Source: Penium margaritaceum
Lineage: Eukaryota > Streptophyta > Zygnematophyceae > Desmidiales > Peniaceae
Assembly: GCA_023375785.1 (NCBI GenBank)
Contig: SZWC01003906.1
Span: 52,556-116,555, forward strand
Length of the DNA: 64,000 nt
Reading direction: 5' to 3'
The notes below the pieces were generated by a model. The model was not told where the DNA came from and searched no databases. It saw only the letters and a program-made list of their open reading frames with translations. Shown here in pieces: positions 35,466 through 49,829 of the stretch; position 1 is the stretch's first letter, and each line of letters begins with the position of its first letter. The translations under genes were made by a program, and so were the position numbers.

Positions 35466-38120
35466 CATATAGGGCGCAACTAGGCGCAAGCATTGCGCAA
35501 GAAGGGTACAAGTAGGGCACAACTAGGGCACAACCAGGGCACAAGTGGGGTGTAGCTAGTACCCAAATGAGGTGCAACTATGGCGCAAGTATGGCGCAAC
35601 TAGGGTGCTACTAGGGCACAACTAGGAGACAGCTAGGACGGAAGTAGGATGTACGTAGGACACAAGTAGGGTACAAATAGGAAGCAACTAGGATGAAACT
35701 AGGGTACAACTAGGACGTGGCTAGTGCCCAACGGAGGCGCAACTAGTGTGCAACTACGGTGCAACTAGGGCATAACTAGGGCGGAAGTAGGGCGTTAACA
35801 AGGAGCAAGTAGGGCGCATGTAGGACGCAAGTAGGGTGCAAGTAGGGTGCAAGTAGGGTGGAACTAGGGCACAAATAGAGAGTAACTAGGGCACAAGTAA
35901 GGCGCATGTAGGTCGCAAGTAGGGCACAAATAGGATGCAAGTAGGGTGCAACTAGGGCGCAAGTATGACGCAAGTAGGGCGCAACTAGGGCGCCTGTAGG
36001 GCGCAAGTAGGGCGCAGCTAAGACTCAACTAGGACGTAACTAGGACGCACGTAGGACGTAATTAGGACACACGTAGGATGCGACTGGGATGTAACTAGGG
36101 CACAACTAGGATGCAAGTAGGACAAAAGTAGGGCACAAGTAGGACGTAAGTAGGATGCAACTAGGGCGTAACTAGGGCGCAAGTATGGCTCAAGTAGGGC
36201 ACAATTAGGACGCAACTAGGGTGGAACTAGGGCGCAAGTAGGGCGCAACTAGAGTGCAACTAGGGTGAAACTAGGATGTAGCTAGTGCCTAACTGAGGCG
36301 CAACTAGGGTGCAACTAGGGCACAACTAGGGCGCAACTAGGGAGAAAGTAGGTCGTAACTAGGACACAACTAGGGTGTAACCAGGGCGTAACTAGGGCAC
36401 AAGGAGGGCGCAAGTAGGGTGCAACTAGGACGCAGCTAGAACGCAACTAGGGCGCAAGTAGGGTAAAAGTAGGGCACAACTAGGGCGCAACTAGGGGGCA
36501 AGAAGGGTGCAAGTAAGGGAAAATAAGGGCACAAGTAGGACACAACTAGGGCGAAGCTAGGGTACACCTAAGGCACAATTAGGGCGCAAGCAGGGCGTAA
36601 CTAGGACTTAACTGGGACGCAAATAGGATGCAAGTAGGGCGCAAATAGGGTGTGACTAGGATGCAACTAGGACGTTGGTAGGGCGCAACTAGGACGTAGC
36701 TAGTGCCCAACTGAGGCACAACTAGGGTACAATTAGGACGCAACTGGGGTGGAAGTAAGGCAGAAGTAGGGTGCAACTAGGGCACAACTAGGAAACAACT
36801 AGAACACAACTAGGGCGTAACAAGTGCCCAACTGAGGCGCAAATAGGGCGCAACTAGGATGCGACTAGGGCGTAACTAGGGTGTAAGTAGGACGCAAGTA
36901 GGGCACAAGTGGGACATAAGTAGGGCACAACTAGTGCGCAACTAGGGCGCAACTAGGACACAACCAGGGCACAAGCAGGGTGCAAGTAGGGCGCAAGTAG
37001 GGCCCAAATAGGGTACAACTAGGGCGCAACTAGGCAGCATGTAAGGCGCAAGTAGGTCACAAGTAGGGCACAACTAGGGTGCAACTAGGGTGGAACTAGG
37101 ATGCAAGTAGGGTGCAATTAGGGCGCAAGTAGGGCATAACTAGGGTGCAACTAGCGTGCAACTAGGGTGCAACTAGGGCACAAGTAGGCCGCAAGTAGGG
37201 CCAAGTTAGGGCACAACTAGGACGCAACTAGGGTACAACTAGGGTACAAGTAGGGTGCAAGTAGGTCACAAGTAGGGCGCAATTAGGGCACAACTAGGGT
37301 GCAAGTAGGGTATAAGTATGGTGCAAGTAGGGAGCAAGTAGGACGCAACTAGGGCACAACTAAGATGCAAGTAGGGTGCAAGCAGGGCGCAACTAGGGTG
37401 CAGCTAGGGCGCAACTAGGATGCAACTAGGGCAAAACCATGGTACAACTAAGGCGTAGCTAGTGCCCAACTGAGGCGCAACTAGGGCACAACTAGGACGC
37501 AACTAGGGCATACCTAGGGTGCAACTAGGATGCAACTAGGGCGCAACAAGGACGCAACTAGGACACAACTAGGACGCAACAAGGGTGCAGCTAAGACACA
37601 ACTAGGGCGCAGCTAGGGCGTAGTTAGTACCTAACTGAGGAGAAACTAGTGCACAATTGGGGCACAACAAGGATGGAACAAGGGTGTAAGTAGGGCGCAA
37701 CTAGGGCGCAAGTAGGGTGTAAATAGGATGCAAGTAGGACACAAGTAGGACGCAACTAGGACGAAACTATGGTGCAAGTTGGACGCAAATAGGACAAAAG
37801 CAGGGTGTAACTAGGGCACAACTAGGTTGCAACTATGGTACAACTAAGGCGCAACTAGGGCGTAAGTAGGGTGCAACTAGGGCGTAACTCAGGCACAACT
37901 AGGGCCCAGCTAGGGCACAATTAGGATGCAAGTAAGGTGCAATCACGGTGCAACTAGGGCGCACATAGGGCGCAACTAGGGTGCAAGTAGGGCACAACTA
38001 TGGTGCAAGTAGGGTGCGAGTAGGGCGCAACTAGGACACAACTAGGGAACAACTAGGGCACAACAAGGGCGCAATAACGGCGCAATTATTACGTGGCTAG
38101 TGCCAACTAATGCGCAACTA

Positions 38121-38272
38121 GGGTGCAACCAGGGCACAACCAAGGCGCAACTAGGCGTAACTAGGACGTAAGAAGGGTGCAAGGAGGGTGCAACTAGGGT
38201 GCAACCAGGGCACAACCAAGGCGCAACTAGGCGTAACTAGGACGTAAGAAGGGTGCAAGGAGGGTGCAACTA
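38121..38272 (+). repeat. 76-bp duplet in satellite B
   Basis: Two identical tandem copies, 38121-38196 and 38197-38272, recognisable by GTAAGAAGGGTGCAAGGAGG. Confidence 0.88.
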
Positions 38273-38318
38273 GGGTGCAACTAGGGCGTAGCTAGTGCCA
38301 AACTGAGGCGCAACTAGC

Positions 38319-38603
38319 GTGCAACTAGGGCGTAGCTAGTGCCAGACTGAGGCGCAACTAGGGTGCAACTAGGGCGCAACCAGGGTGCAACTAGGACGCA
38401 ACTAGGGCAAAACTAGGATGCAAGTAGGACGCATATAGGACACAAGTAGGATGCAACTAGGGCGCAACCAGGGTGCAACTAGGGCGTAGCTAGTGCCAGA
38501 CTGAGGCGCAACTAGGGTGCAACTAGGGCGCAACCAGGGTGCAACTAGGACGCAACTAGGGCAAAACTAGGATGCAAGTAGGACGCATATAGGACACAAG
38601 TAG
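38319..38603 (+). repeat. 154-bp duplet in satellite B
   Basis: GCCAGACTGAGG (38341 and 38495) and GCATATAGGACAC (38431 and 38585) repeat at a 154-bp offset, equal to 14 units of 11 bp. Confidence 0.88.
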
Positions 38604-39075
38604 GGTGCAACTAGGACGCAACTAGGGTGTAACTAGTGTGCAACTAGGGCGTGGCTAGTGCCCAACTGAGGCAAAAATAGGGCGTAAGTAGGACACAACT
38701 AGGGCATAACTAGGGCGGAAGTAGGACGCAACTGGGGAGTAAGTAGGGCGCAAGCAGGGCACAAGTAGGGCGCAAGTATGGCATAACTAGGGTGCAAATA
38801 GAGCGTAATTAGGGCACATGTAGGGTACAAGTGGGAAGCAATTAGGACGCAACAAGGACACAACTAGGACGCAACTAGGACGTAAGTAGGACGCAAGTTG
38901 GGCATAACTAGGGCGCAAGTAGGGTGCACGTAGGACGCAACTAGGGCACAACTAGGGCGTAACTAGGGCGCAAGTAGGGTGCAGGTAGGGCATAAGTAGG
39001 GTGCAACTAGGGTAGAACTAGGACGCAACTAGGGCGCACGTAGGGTGTAAGTAGGGTACAAGTAGGGCACAACTA

Positions 39076-41400
39076 TGGTAAAGACCTTCAATATGGAGTC
39101 GCATGGTATGGCTACCATGCGCAATGACCAACCAAAGTATGCATATGTCACTGGACATGACCAAAGAGTTTCCCAATGTGTGGTCAACATTGCCAACTCA
39201 TAATACAAGTCACAAATGGACAGAGGGGGGAACAATGGTTGGAGAATACTATTTATTGACTAGCAAGTACAAAGACCTTCAATAAGTAGTGGCACAATGT
39301 GGTTAGCATGCACAATGACCAAGCAAAGTAGGCATATGTCACTCTCCATGACCAAAGAATTTCACTAAGTGTGGTCAACATTGACAACCCATAACATGGG
39401 TCACAAATAATGAGAGGGGGAAACAATGGGTCGGGAATTCTAGTTTTCAACTAGCATGTACAATAACCTTCAATAATTAGGGACACAGTGTGGCTACCAT
39501 CCACAATGACCAACCAAAGTAGGCACGTGTTACTGACGATGACCAAAGAATTTCACCATGGGTAGTCAACGTTGACAACTTATAAGACGAGCCACAAATG
39601 GTCAGAGGAGGAGAGAAACATTTGGGAATACTAGTTATCGACTAGCAGGTACAAAGACCTTCAATAAGCAGTGGTACGGTGGGGTTACCATGCACAATGA
39701 CCAACCAAAGTAGGCATATGTCACTGGCCATGACCAAAGAATTTCACCATGTGTGGTCAATGTTGACAACTCATAATACAAGTCACAAATAGTGAGAGGA
39801 GGAAACAATGATTTGGGAATACTAGGTATTAACTATCAAGGGCATGGACCTTAAAAAATTAGTGGCAATGTATGTCTACCATGCACAACGACTAACCAAA
39901 GTAGGCATATGTCAATGACCATGACCAAAGAATTTCACTATGAATGGTGAACGTTGACAACTCATAATGCAAGTCACAAAAGGTCTGTGGAGAAAACAAA
40001 GGCCACTACTTATTGAAGATTGCTTTACTTGCTAGACAATAATTCGAATTCCCAAATCATTGTTTCCCCCCTCTGACCATTTGTGACTCGTATTATGAAT
40101 TGTGGACGTTCACCACACATAGTGAAATCCTCTTGTAATGGCCAATGACACATGCTTACTTTGGTTGGTCATTATGTAGGGTAGCCACACCATGCCACTA
40201 CTTCAAAGTCTTTGTACTTGCTCGTTGATAAGAAATAATCCCAAACCATTGTTTCCCCCTTTGACCATTTGTGACTCGTATTACGAGTTGTCAGCGTCAA
40301 CCACACATAGTGAAATCCTTTGGTCGTGGTCAGTGACATACGCCTACTTTGGTTGGTCATTGTCCATGGTAGCCACGCCGTGCCACTGCTTATTGAAGGT
40401 CTTTGTACTTACTAGTCAATAAATAGTATTTATAATCCACTGTTTTCCCCTCTCACCATTTGTGACTTGTATTGTGAGTTGTCGGTGTTGAACACACATA
40501 GTGAAATTCTTTGTTCATGGTGAATGACATATGCCTACGTTGGTTGGTCATTGTGCATGGTAGCCACACCGTGTCAATACGTTTAGAACGTCTTTGTACT
40601 TGCTAGTTGATAACTAGTATTCCCAAACCATTATTTCCCCCTCTGAAAGTTCGTGACTTATGTTATTAATTGTCAACGTTGACCACACGTAGTGAATTTC
40701 TTTGGTCATGGTCAGTGACATATGCCTACTTTGGTTGGTCATTGTGCATGGTAGCATTCTTTCCCCCCTCTAACCAGTTGCGACTCATATAAAGAATTGT
40801 GAACGTTGACCACACACAGTGAAATTTGTTTGTCATGGTCAGTGACATATGCCTACTTTGGTTGGTCATTGTGCATGCTAGACACATCGTCCCACTACTT
40901 ATTAAAGGTCTTTGTACTTGCCAGTCGATAACTAGTATTCTCAAACTACTGTCCGCCCCCCCGCCAATTTGTGATTTGTATTATGAATTGGCATCGTGGA
41001 CTGCCCATAATGAACTTCTTTGGTCATGGTCATTGACATATGCCTATTTTGGTTTGTCATTGTGCATGGTAGCCACACCATGCCACTGCTCACTAAAGGT
41101 CTTTGTACTTGCTATTTGATAACTAGTATTCCCAAACCATCGTTTCTCTCACTAACCATTTGTGACTTGTATGATGGGTTCTGAATGTTGACCACACATA
41201 GTGAAAGTCTTTGGTCATGGTTATTGACATATGCCTACTTTGGTTGGTCATTGTGCATGGTAGCCACACGGTGCCACTACTTACTGAAGGTCTTTGTACT
41301 TTGCAGTAAAAAACAAGTATTCAAAAACCATCATTCCTCCCTCTGACAATTTGGGACTTGTATTATGATTTGCTCATTGTCAGTAACAAACATTCTCCAA
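39076..41400. repeat. satellite C block, copy 1: inverted arrays of ~190-bp repeats
   Basis: This AT-richer block interrupts satellite B. Its left part holds five ~190-bp repeats in one orientation, each beginning near AAAGACCTTCAATA (39080, 39271, 39472, 39653, 39844). At about 40004 the orientation flips, and about seven repeats follow as the complement, each marked by TCTTTGTACTT (near 40212, 40400, 40590, 40907, 41097, 41287). One reverse repeat, near 40750, lacks about 67 bp that copy 2 has. Short ORFs here do not correspond between repeats and show no known domain. A fold-back-type mobile element or an inverted ordinary satellite are both possible; no transposase is seen. Confidence 0.9.
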
Positions 41401-42775
41401 CAAGGGTGCGACTACGGTACAACTAGGGCACAAGTAGGGCGTAGCTAGTACCTAACTGAGGCACAACCAGTGCGTAACTGGGACGCAACTAGGATGCAAC
41501 AAGGGTGAAAGTAGGGCGCAGCTAGGGGGCAAGTAGGTTGCAAGTAGGCGCAAGTAGGGCGCAAGTAGGACACAACTAGGGCGTAACTAGGATGCAAGTA
41601 GGACACAAATAGGGCGCAAGTAGGGTGCAACTAGGGCGCAACGAGCGTGCAACTAGGGTGCAACTAGGGTGCAAGTAGAGCGCAAGTAGGGTGCAACTAG
41701 GGCGCAACTAGGGCGCAAGTAGGGCGCAAATTGGACGTAAGTAGGGTGCAACTAGGGTACAACTATGGTGCAACTAGGGTGAAAGAAGGGCGCAAGTAGG
41801 GTGCAACTAGGGTATAGCTAGAGCACAACTAGGGCGTGATTAGGACGCCACTAGGGTGCAACTAGGATTAGGCTAGTGCCAACTGAGACGGAACTAGGGT
41901 GCAACTAGGGTGCAACTAGGGCGCAAGTAGGCGCAAGCAAGGCGCAAGAAGGTTGCAAGTAGGGTACAACTATGGCACAACTAGGACACAAGTAGGGCGT
42001 AGCTAGTACCCAACTGAGGCGCAACTATGGCGCAACTAGGGCGCAACTAGGGTGCAACTAGGGTGCAACTAGGAGACAACTAGGACGCAAGTAGGACGCA
42101 CGTAGGATACAAGTAGGGTACAACTAGGAAGCAACTAGGGTGTAACTAGGGTGCAACTAGGACGTGGCTAGTGTCCAACGGAGACGCAACTAGGGTGTAA
42201 CCATGGTACAACTAGGGCGTAACTAGGGCGGAAGTAGGGTGTAACTAGGGAACAAGTAGGACGCAAGTAGGACGCAAGTAGGGTGTAAGTAGGGTGCAAC
42301 TAGGGCACAACTAGAGAGTAACTAGGGTACAAGTAAGGTGCATGTAGGACGTAAGTAGGGCACAAATAGGACGCAACTAGGGCGCAACTAGGGCCCAAGT
42401 ATGACATAAGGAGGGCACACTTAGGGTGCAAGTAGGGCGCAAGTATGGCGTAACTAGGACTCATATAGGACGTAACTAGGACGTACGTAGGACGCAAGTA
42501 GGGCATAAGTAGGACACAACTATGATCTAACTAGGGCACAACTAGGGTGCAAGTAGGAAGAAAGTAGGGCGCAAGTAGGACGCAAGTAGGATGCAACTAG
42601 GGCACAACTAGGACGTAAGTAGGTCCCAAGTAGGGCACAAGTAAGATAGAACTAGGGTAGAACTAGGGCGCAAGTAGGGCTCAACTCGGGTGCATCTAGG
42701 GTAAAACTTGGACGTAGCTAGTGCCTAACTGAGGCGCAACTAGGGTGCAACTAGGGCGCAATGAGGGCGCAACTA

Positions 42776-42973
42776 GGGCAGAAGTAGGGCGTAACTAGGA
42801 CACAACTAGGGTATATCCAGGGCGTAACTAGGGTACAAGTAGGGCGCAAGTAGGGTGCAAGTAGGACGCAACTAGGGCAGAAGTAGGGCGTAACTAGGAC
42901 ACAACTAGGGTATATCCAGGGCGTAACTAGGGTACAAGTAGGGCGCAAGTAGGGTGCAAGTAGGACGCAACTA
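42776..42973 (+). repeat. 99-bp duplet in satellite B
   Basis: Two tandem copies (42776 and 42875) containing GGGTATATCCAGGGCG. The offset is 9 units of 11 bp. Confidence 0.9.
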
Positions 42974-45413
42974 GGACGCAACTAGGGCGCATGTAGGGCA
43001 AAAGCAGGGCACAACTAGGGCGCACCTAGGGGACAACTAGGACACAAATAGCGCACAACTAGGGCACAAGTAGGGCACAACTAGGTTGCAGCTAGGGTGC
43101 ACCTAAGGCATGAGTAGGGTGCAAGCAGGGCGCAACTAGGGCATAACTAGGACGCAAATAGGACGCAAGTAGGGCACAAGTAGGGTGCAATTAGGACGCA
43201 ACTTTGATGTAGCTAGGGCGCAACTAGGGCGTAGCTAGTGTCCAACTGATGCGCAACTAGGACACAACTAGGGCTCAAGTTGGGGGAAACTAGGGTACAA
43301 GTAGGACGCAACTAGGGCATAGGTAGGGTACAAGTAGGACGCAACTAGGGCATAGGTAGGGCACAAGTAGGGTACAACTAGGGCACAAATAGGGCGCAAC
43401 TAGAACGCAACTACGGCGTGGCTAGTGCCCAAGTGAGGCGCAACTAGGGCGCAACTAGGGCGCAACTAGGGCGTAACTAGGGTGCAAGTAGGACGCAAGT
43501 AGGGTGTAAGTAGGGCATAACTAGGGCGCAACTAGTGCGCAATTAGGGTGCAACTAGGACGCAACTAGGGCACATGTAGGGTGCAAGTAGGGCGCAAGCA
43601 GGACCCAACTAGAGTGTAACAAGGGCGCAACTATGACGCAAGCAGGACGCAAGTAGGTCGCAAGTAGGGCACAACTAGGGTGCAACTAGGGCGGAAGCAG
43701 GACGCAAGTGGGGTACAACTAGGGCACAAATAGGGCACAAGTAGGGCGCAAGCAGGGCATAACTAGAGCCCAACTAGGGTGCAACTAAGGTGCAACTAGG
43801 GCGCAAGTAGGCCTCAAGTAGGGCCAAGCTAGGGTACAACTAGGACGCAACTAAGGCACAACTAGGGTGCAAGTAGGACGCAAGTAGGTTACAAGTAGGG
43901 CGCAATTAGCGCACAACTAGGGTACAGCTAGGGTGCAAGTATGGTGCAAGTAGAGAGCAAGTAGGGCGCAACTAGGGCACAACTAGGGTGCAAGTAGGGT
44001 GCAACTAGGGTACAACAAAGGCGCAACTAGGACGCAACTATGGCAAAACTATGGTACAACGAAGGCGTAGTTAGTGACCAACTTAGGCGCAACTAGGGCA
44101 CAACTAGGACGCAACTAGGGAATAACTAGGGTGCAACTAGGGCGCAACTAGGGCACAACTAGGACGCAAGTAGGGCACAACTAGGACACAACAAGGGTGC
44201 AACTAGGATACAACTAGGGCGCAACTAGGTCGTAGGTAGTACCTAACTGAGGTGCAACTAGTGCGCAACAAGGGCGCAACAAGGACGCAACAAGGGTGTA
44301 AGTAGGGCGTAACTAGGGCGCAAGTAGGGTGTAAATAGGATGCAAGTAGGACACAAGTAGGGCGCAACTAAGGTGTAACTAGGGCGCAACTAGGACGGAA
44401 ATAGGATGCAAGCAGCGCGTAACTAGGGCACAACTAGGGTGCAACTAGGGTGCAACTAGGGCACAACTAGGGCGTAAGTAGGCCGCAACTATTGCGTAAC
44501 CAGGGCGCAACTAGGGCCTAACTAGGGCACAATTAGGGTGCAAGTAGGGTGCAGTCAGGGTGCAACTAGGGCGCACATAGGGCGCAACTAGGGTGCAAGT
44601 AGGACGCAACTATGGTGCAAGTTGGGTACAAGTAGGGCGCAACTAGGACACAAATAGGGAACAACTAGGACGCAACTAGGGTGCAACAAGGGTGCAACTA
44701 TGACATGGCTAGTGCCAACCGAGGCACAACTAGGGTGCAACTAGGGCGCAACCAGGGCGCAACTAGGCGTAAGTAGGACGCAAGAAGGGTGCAAGTAGGG
44801 TGCAACTAGGGTGCAACTAGGGCGCAACTCGGGCGAAGCTAGTGCCCAACTGAGGTGCAACTAGGGCGCAACTAGGGTGCAACCAGGGCGCAACTAGGAT
44901 GCAACTAGGGCAAACCTAGGACGCAAGTAGGACGCACGGAAGGCACAAGTAGGGTGCAACTAGGACGCAACTAGGGTGTAACCAGGGTGCAACTAGGGCG
45001 TGGCTAGTGTCCAACTGAGGCAAAACTAGGACATAAGTGGGACACAACTAGGGCGTAACTAGGGCGGAAGTAGGACGCAACTGGGGAGTAAGTAGGACAG
45101 AAGCAGGGCACAAGTAGGGCACAAGTATGGCGTAACTATGACGCAAATAGAGCGTAATTAGGGCACAAGTAGGGCGCAAGTAGGAAGCAAGTAGGATGCA
45201 ACTAGGACGCAACTAGGATGCAAATTGGACGTAAGTAGGACGAAAATAGGGTGCAACTAGGGCGCAAGTACGGCGCACGTAAGACGCAACTAGGGCACAA
45301 CTAGGGTGTAACTAGGGCGCAAGTAGGGTGCAAGTAGGGTACAAGTAGGGTGCAAGTAGGACGTAAGTAGGGTGCAACTAGGGTGCAAGTAGGGCACAAT
45401 TAGGGCGCAACTA

Positions 45414-47805
45414 TGGTAAAGACCTTCAATACGGAGTGGCACGGTATGGCTACCATGCGCAATGACCAACTAATGTATGCATGTCAATGACCATGACCAA
45501 AGAATATCCCTATGTGTGGTCAATGTTGCCATCTCATAATACGAGTCACAAATGGACAGAGGGGAGAACAATGTTTGGAGAATACTATTCATTGACTAGC
45601 AAGCACAAAGGCCTTCAATAAGTAGTAGCGCGATGTGGTTAGCATGCGCAATGACCAAGCAAAGTAGGCATATGTCATTCTCCATGACTAACAAATTTCA
45701 CTATGTGTGGTCAACGTTGACAACCCATAACATGGGTCACAAATAATAAGAGGGAGAAACAACGGATGGGGAATCATAGTTTTCAACTAGCATTTACAAC
45801 AACCTTCAATAAGTAGGGACACAGTGTGGCTACCATGTACAATGACCAACCAAAGTAGGCATGTGTCACTGACCATGACCAAATGATTTCACCATGGGTG
45901 GTCAACGTTGACAACTAATAAGAAGAGTCACAAATGGTCAAAGGAGGAGACAATGGTTTGGGAATAATAGTTATCGACTAGCAAGTACAAATACCTTCAA
46001 TAAGTAGTGGTACGGTGGGGTTACCATGCACAATGACAAACCAAAGTAGGCACATGTCACTGACCATGACCAAAGAATTTCACTATGTGTGGTCAATGTT
46101 GACAACTCATAATTCGAGTCACAAATAGTTAGAGGAGGAAACAATGGTTTGGGAAACCTAGGTATTAACTAGCAAGGGCATATACCTCCAAAAAGTAGTG
46201 GCAAGGTATGGCTACCATGTACAATGACTAACAAAAGTAGGCATATGTCACTGACCATGACCAATGAACTTCACCATGAATGGTGAACGTTGACAACTTA
46301 TAATACAAGTCACAAAAGGTCAGAGGAGAAAACAAAGGCCACTATTTATTGAAGATCGTTTCACTTGCTAGTCAATAACTTGAATTCCCAAACCATTGTT
46401 TGCCCCCTCTGACCATTTGTGACGTATTGTAAAATGTGAATGTTGACCACACATACTGAAATCCTCTTGTCATGGCCAATGACACGTGCATTCTTTGGTT
46501 GGTCATTATGCACAGTAGCCACACCGTGCCAGTACTTTTTGAAAGTCTTTGTACTTGCTAGTCAATAAGAAATAATCCCAAACCATTGTCCCCCCCTCTG
46601 ACCATCTGTGACTCGTATCATGAGTTGTCAGCGTTAATCACACTTAGTGAAGTCTTTTGGTTGTGGTCAGTGACATATGCCTACTTTGGTTGGTCATTGT
46701 CCATGGTAGCCATGCCGTGCCACTGCTTATTGAAGGTCTTTGTACTTTCTAGTCAATAAACAATGTTTATAATCCACTGTTTTCCCCTCTCACCATTTAT
46801 GACTTGTATTGTGAGTTGTCGGTGTTGAACACACATAGTGAAATTCTTTGGTCATGGTGAATGACATATGTCTACGTTTGTTGGTCATTGTGCATGGTAG
46901 CCACACCGTGTCAATACGTTTAGAACGTCTTTGTACTTGCTAGTTGATAACTAGTATTCCCAAACCATTATTTCCCCCTCTGAAAACTGGTGACATATTA
47001 TGAACTGTCAACGTTGACCACACATAGTGAATTTCTTTGATAATGGTCAATAACATATGTCTACTTTCGTTGGTCATTGTGCATGGTAGCCACACCGTAC
47101 CGCTACTTTATGAACTTCTTTCTACCTGCTAGGTCAATAACTAGTAATCCCAAATCATTGCTTCCCCCCTCTGACTAGTTGTGACTCATATAAAGATTTG
47201 TGAACGTTGACCACACATAGTGAAATTTGTTGGTCCTGGTCAGTGACATATGCCTACTTTGGGTGGTCATTGTGCATGCTACACACATCATGCCACTAGT
47301 TATTCAAGGTCTTTGTACTTGTCAGTCAATAAGTAGTATTCTCAAACTATTCTTCCCCCCCCTCCCTGCCCATCTGTAATTTGTGTTATGAGTTGGCATT
47401 GTGGACCACCCATAGTGAAATTCTTTGGTCATGGTTAGTGACATGTGGCTACTTTGGTTTGTCATTGTGCATGGTAACCACACCATGCCACTACTTATTG
47501 AAGGTCTTTGTACTTGCTGTTTGATAACTAATATTTCCAACCATTGTTTCTCCCACTTAACATTTGTGACTTGTATTATGGTTTGTTAATGTTGACCACA
47601 CGTTGTGAGATTCTTTGGTCATGGTCATTGACATATGCCTATTTTGGTTGGTCATTGTGCATGGTAGTCACACGGTGCCACTACTTATTGAAGGTCTTTG
47701 TACTTTGTAGTAAAAAACAAGTATTCCAGAACCATTCATTCTTCCCTCTGACAATTTGGGACTCGTATTGTGATTTGGTCATGGTCAGTAACAGATATTT
47801 GCCAA
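45414..47805. repeat. satellite C block, copy 2: inverted arrays of ~190-bp repeats
   Basis: This is the same structure as 39076-41400, with the same left border (CAACTATGGTAAAGACC) and right border (CCAACAAGGGTGC). The left-border offset is 6,338 bp and the right-border offset 6,405 bp; the 67-bp difference is the segment missing in copy 1. Many single-base differences show that the copies are not a fresh duplication. The shared borders and shared flanking satellite mean the block was copied together with satellite B rather than inserted twice. Confidence 0.9.
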
Positions 47806-47887
47806 CAAGGGTGCAACTAGGGCACAACTACGGCGCAACTAGGGCATAGCTAGTACCTAACTGAGGCGCAACTAGTGTGCAACTGGG

Positions 47888-48083
47888 GCGGAACTAGGAC
47901 TCAACAAGGGTGCATGTAGGCCACAACTAGGGGGCAAGTAGGGTGCAAGTAGGTGCAAGTAGGGCCCAAGTAGGACGCAACTAGGGCGGAACTAGGACTC
48001 AACAAGGGTGCATGTAGGCCACAACTAGGGGGCAAGTAGGGTGCAAGTAGGTGCAAGTAGGGCCCAAGTAGGACGCAACTAGG
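47888..48083 (+). repeat. 98-bp duplet in satellite B
   Basis: Two identical tandem copies at 47888 and 47986, marked by GGACTCAACAAGGGTGCATG. Confidence 0.9.
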
Positions 48084-48312
48084 GCGTAACTAGGACGCAA
48101 GTAGGACACAAATAGGGCGCAAGTAGGGTGCAACTAGGGCGCAACTAGGGTGCAACTAGGGTGCAACTAGGGTGCAACTAGGGTGCAAGTAGAGCGTAAG
48201 TAGGATGCAACTAGGGCGCAACTAGGGCGCAAGTAGGGCGCAAATAGGATGTAAGGAGGGCACAACTAGGGTACAACGAGGGTGCAACTATGGTGAAAGT
48301 AGGGCGCAAATA

Positions 48313-48508
48313 GGGTGCAACTAGGGTACAGCTAGAGCACAACTAGGGCGCAAGTAGGACGCAAGTTGGGTGCAACTAGGATTAGGCTAGTTGCAACTGA
48401 GGCGTAACTAGGGTGCAACTAGGGTACAGCTAGAGCACAACTAGGGCGCAAGTAGGACGCAAGTTGGGTGCAACTAGGATTAGGCTAGTTGCAACTGAGG
48501 CGTAACTA
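48313..48508 (+). repeat. 98-bp duplet in satellite B
   Basis: Two identical tandem copies, marked by GATTAGGCTAGTTGC at about 48380 and 48478. Confidence 0.89.
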
Positions 48509-49829
48509 GGGTGCAACTAGGGCACAACTAGGGCGCAACTAGGCGCAAGCAGGACACGAGAATGGTGCAAGTAGGGCACAACTATGGCACAACTAGGGCA
48601 CAAGTAGGGCGTAGCTAGTACCCAACTAAGGCCCAACTATGGCGCAACTAGGGTGCAACTAGGGTGCAACTAGGACGCAACTAGGACACTAGGACGCAAG
48701 TAGGACGCACGTAGGACACAAGTAGGATACAACTAGGAAGCAACTAGGGTGTAACTAGGGTGCAACTAGGACGTGGCTAGTGTCCAACGGAGGCACAACT
48801 AGGGTACAACGAGGGTGCAACCAGGGCGGAAGAAGGGCGTAACTAGGGAGCAAATAGGGCGCAAGTAGGACGCAAGTAGGGTGCAAGCAGGGTGCAACTA
48901 GGATACAAATACAGAGTTACTAGGGCACAAGGCACATGTAGGGCACAAGTAGGGCACAACTAGGACGCAACTAGTGCGTAACTAGGGCGCAAGTATGACC
49001 CAAGTAGGGCACAACTAGGGCGCAAGTAGGGTGCAAGTAGGGCGCAACTAGGACACAACTAGGATGTAACTAGGGTGCACATAAGACGCAAGTAGGACAC
49101 AAGCAGGGCGCAACAAGGACGTAACTAGGGCACAACTAGGGTGCAAGTAGGAAGCAAGTAGGGCGCAAGTAGGATGCAAGTAGGACGCAACTAGGGGGCA
49201 ACTAGGGCGCAAGTAGGATGCAAGTAGGACACAAGTAGGACGCAACTAGGGTGCAACTAGGGCGCAAGTAGGGTGCAACTAGGGTGCAACTAGGGCAAAA
49301 CTAGACGTAGCTAGTGCCTAACTCAGGCGCGACTAGGGTGCAACTAGGGCGCAACTAGGGCGTAACTAGGGCGCAAGTAGGGTGTAACTATGACACAAAT
49401 AGGGTGTAACCAGGGCGTAACTATGGCACAAGTAGGGCGCAAGTAGGACACAACTAGGACGCAACTAGGACGCAACTAGGGCGCAAGTAGTGCAAAAGTA
49501 GGGCACAACAAGGGCGCAACTAGGGGACAACTAGGGCACAAGTAGGGCACAAGTAGGGCACAAGTAGGACACAACTAGGGCGCAGCTAGGGTGCACCTAA
49601 GGCACAAGTAGGGCGCAAGCAGGGCGCAACTAGGGCATAACTAGGACGCAAAGATGACGAAAGTAGGGCGCAAGTAAGGTACGACTATGACGCAACTAGG
49701 ACGTAGCCAGGGTACAACTAGGGCGCAGCTAGTGCCCAACTGAGGCGCAACTAGGGTGCAACTAGGGCGCAAGTTGGGCGCAACTAGGGGACAAGTAGGA
49801 CGCAACTAGGGCGTAAGTAGGACACAAGT

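Noticed and set aside
39029-41119. Small protein genes in satellite C (60-110 codons)
   Set aside because: Their positions do not correspond from repeat to repeat, they appear on both strands, and they show no domain I recognise.
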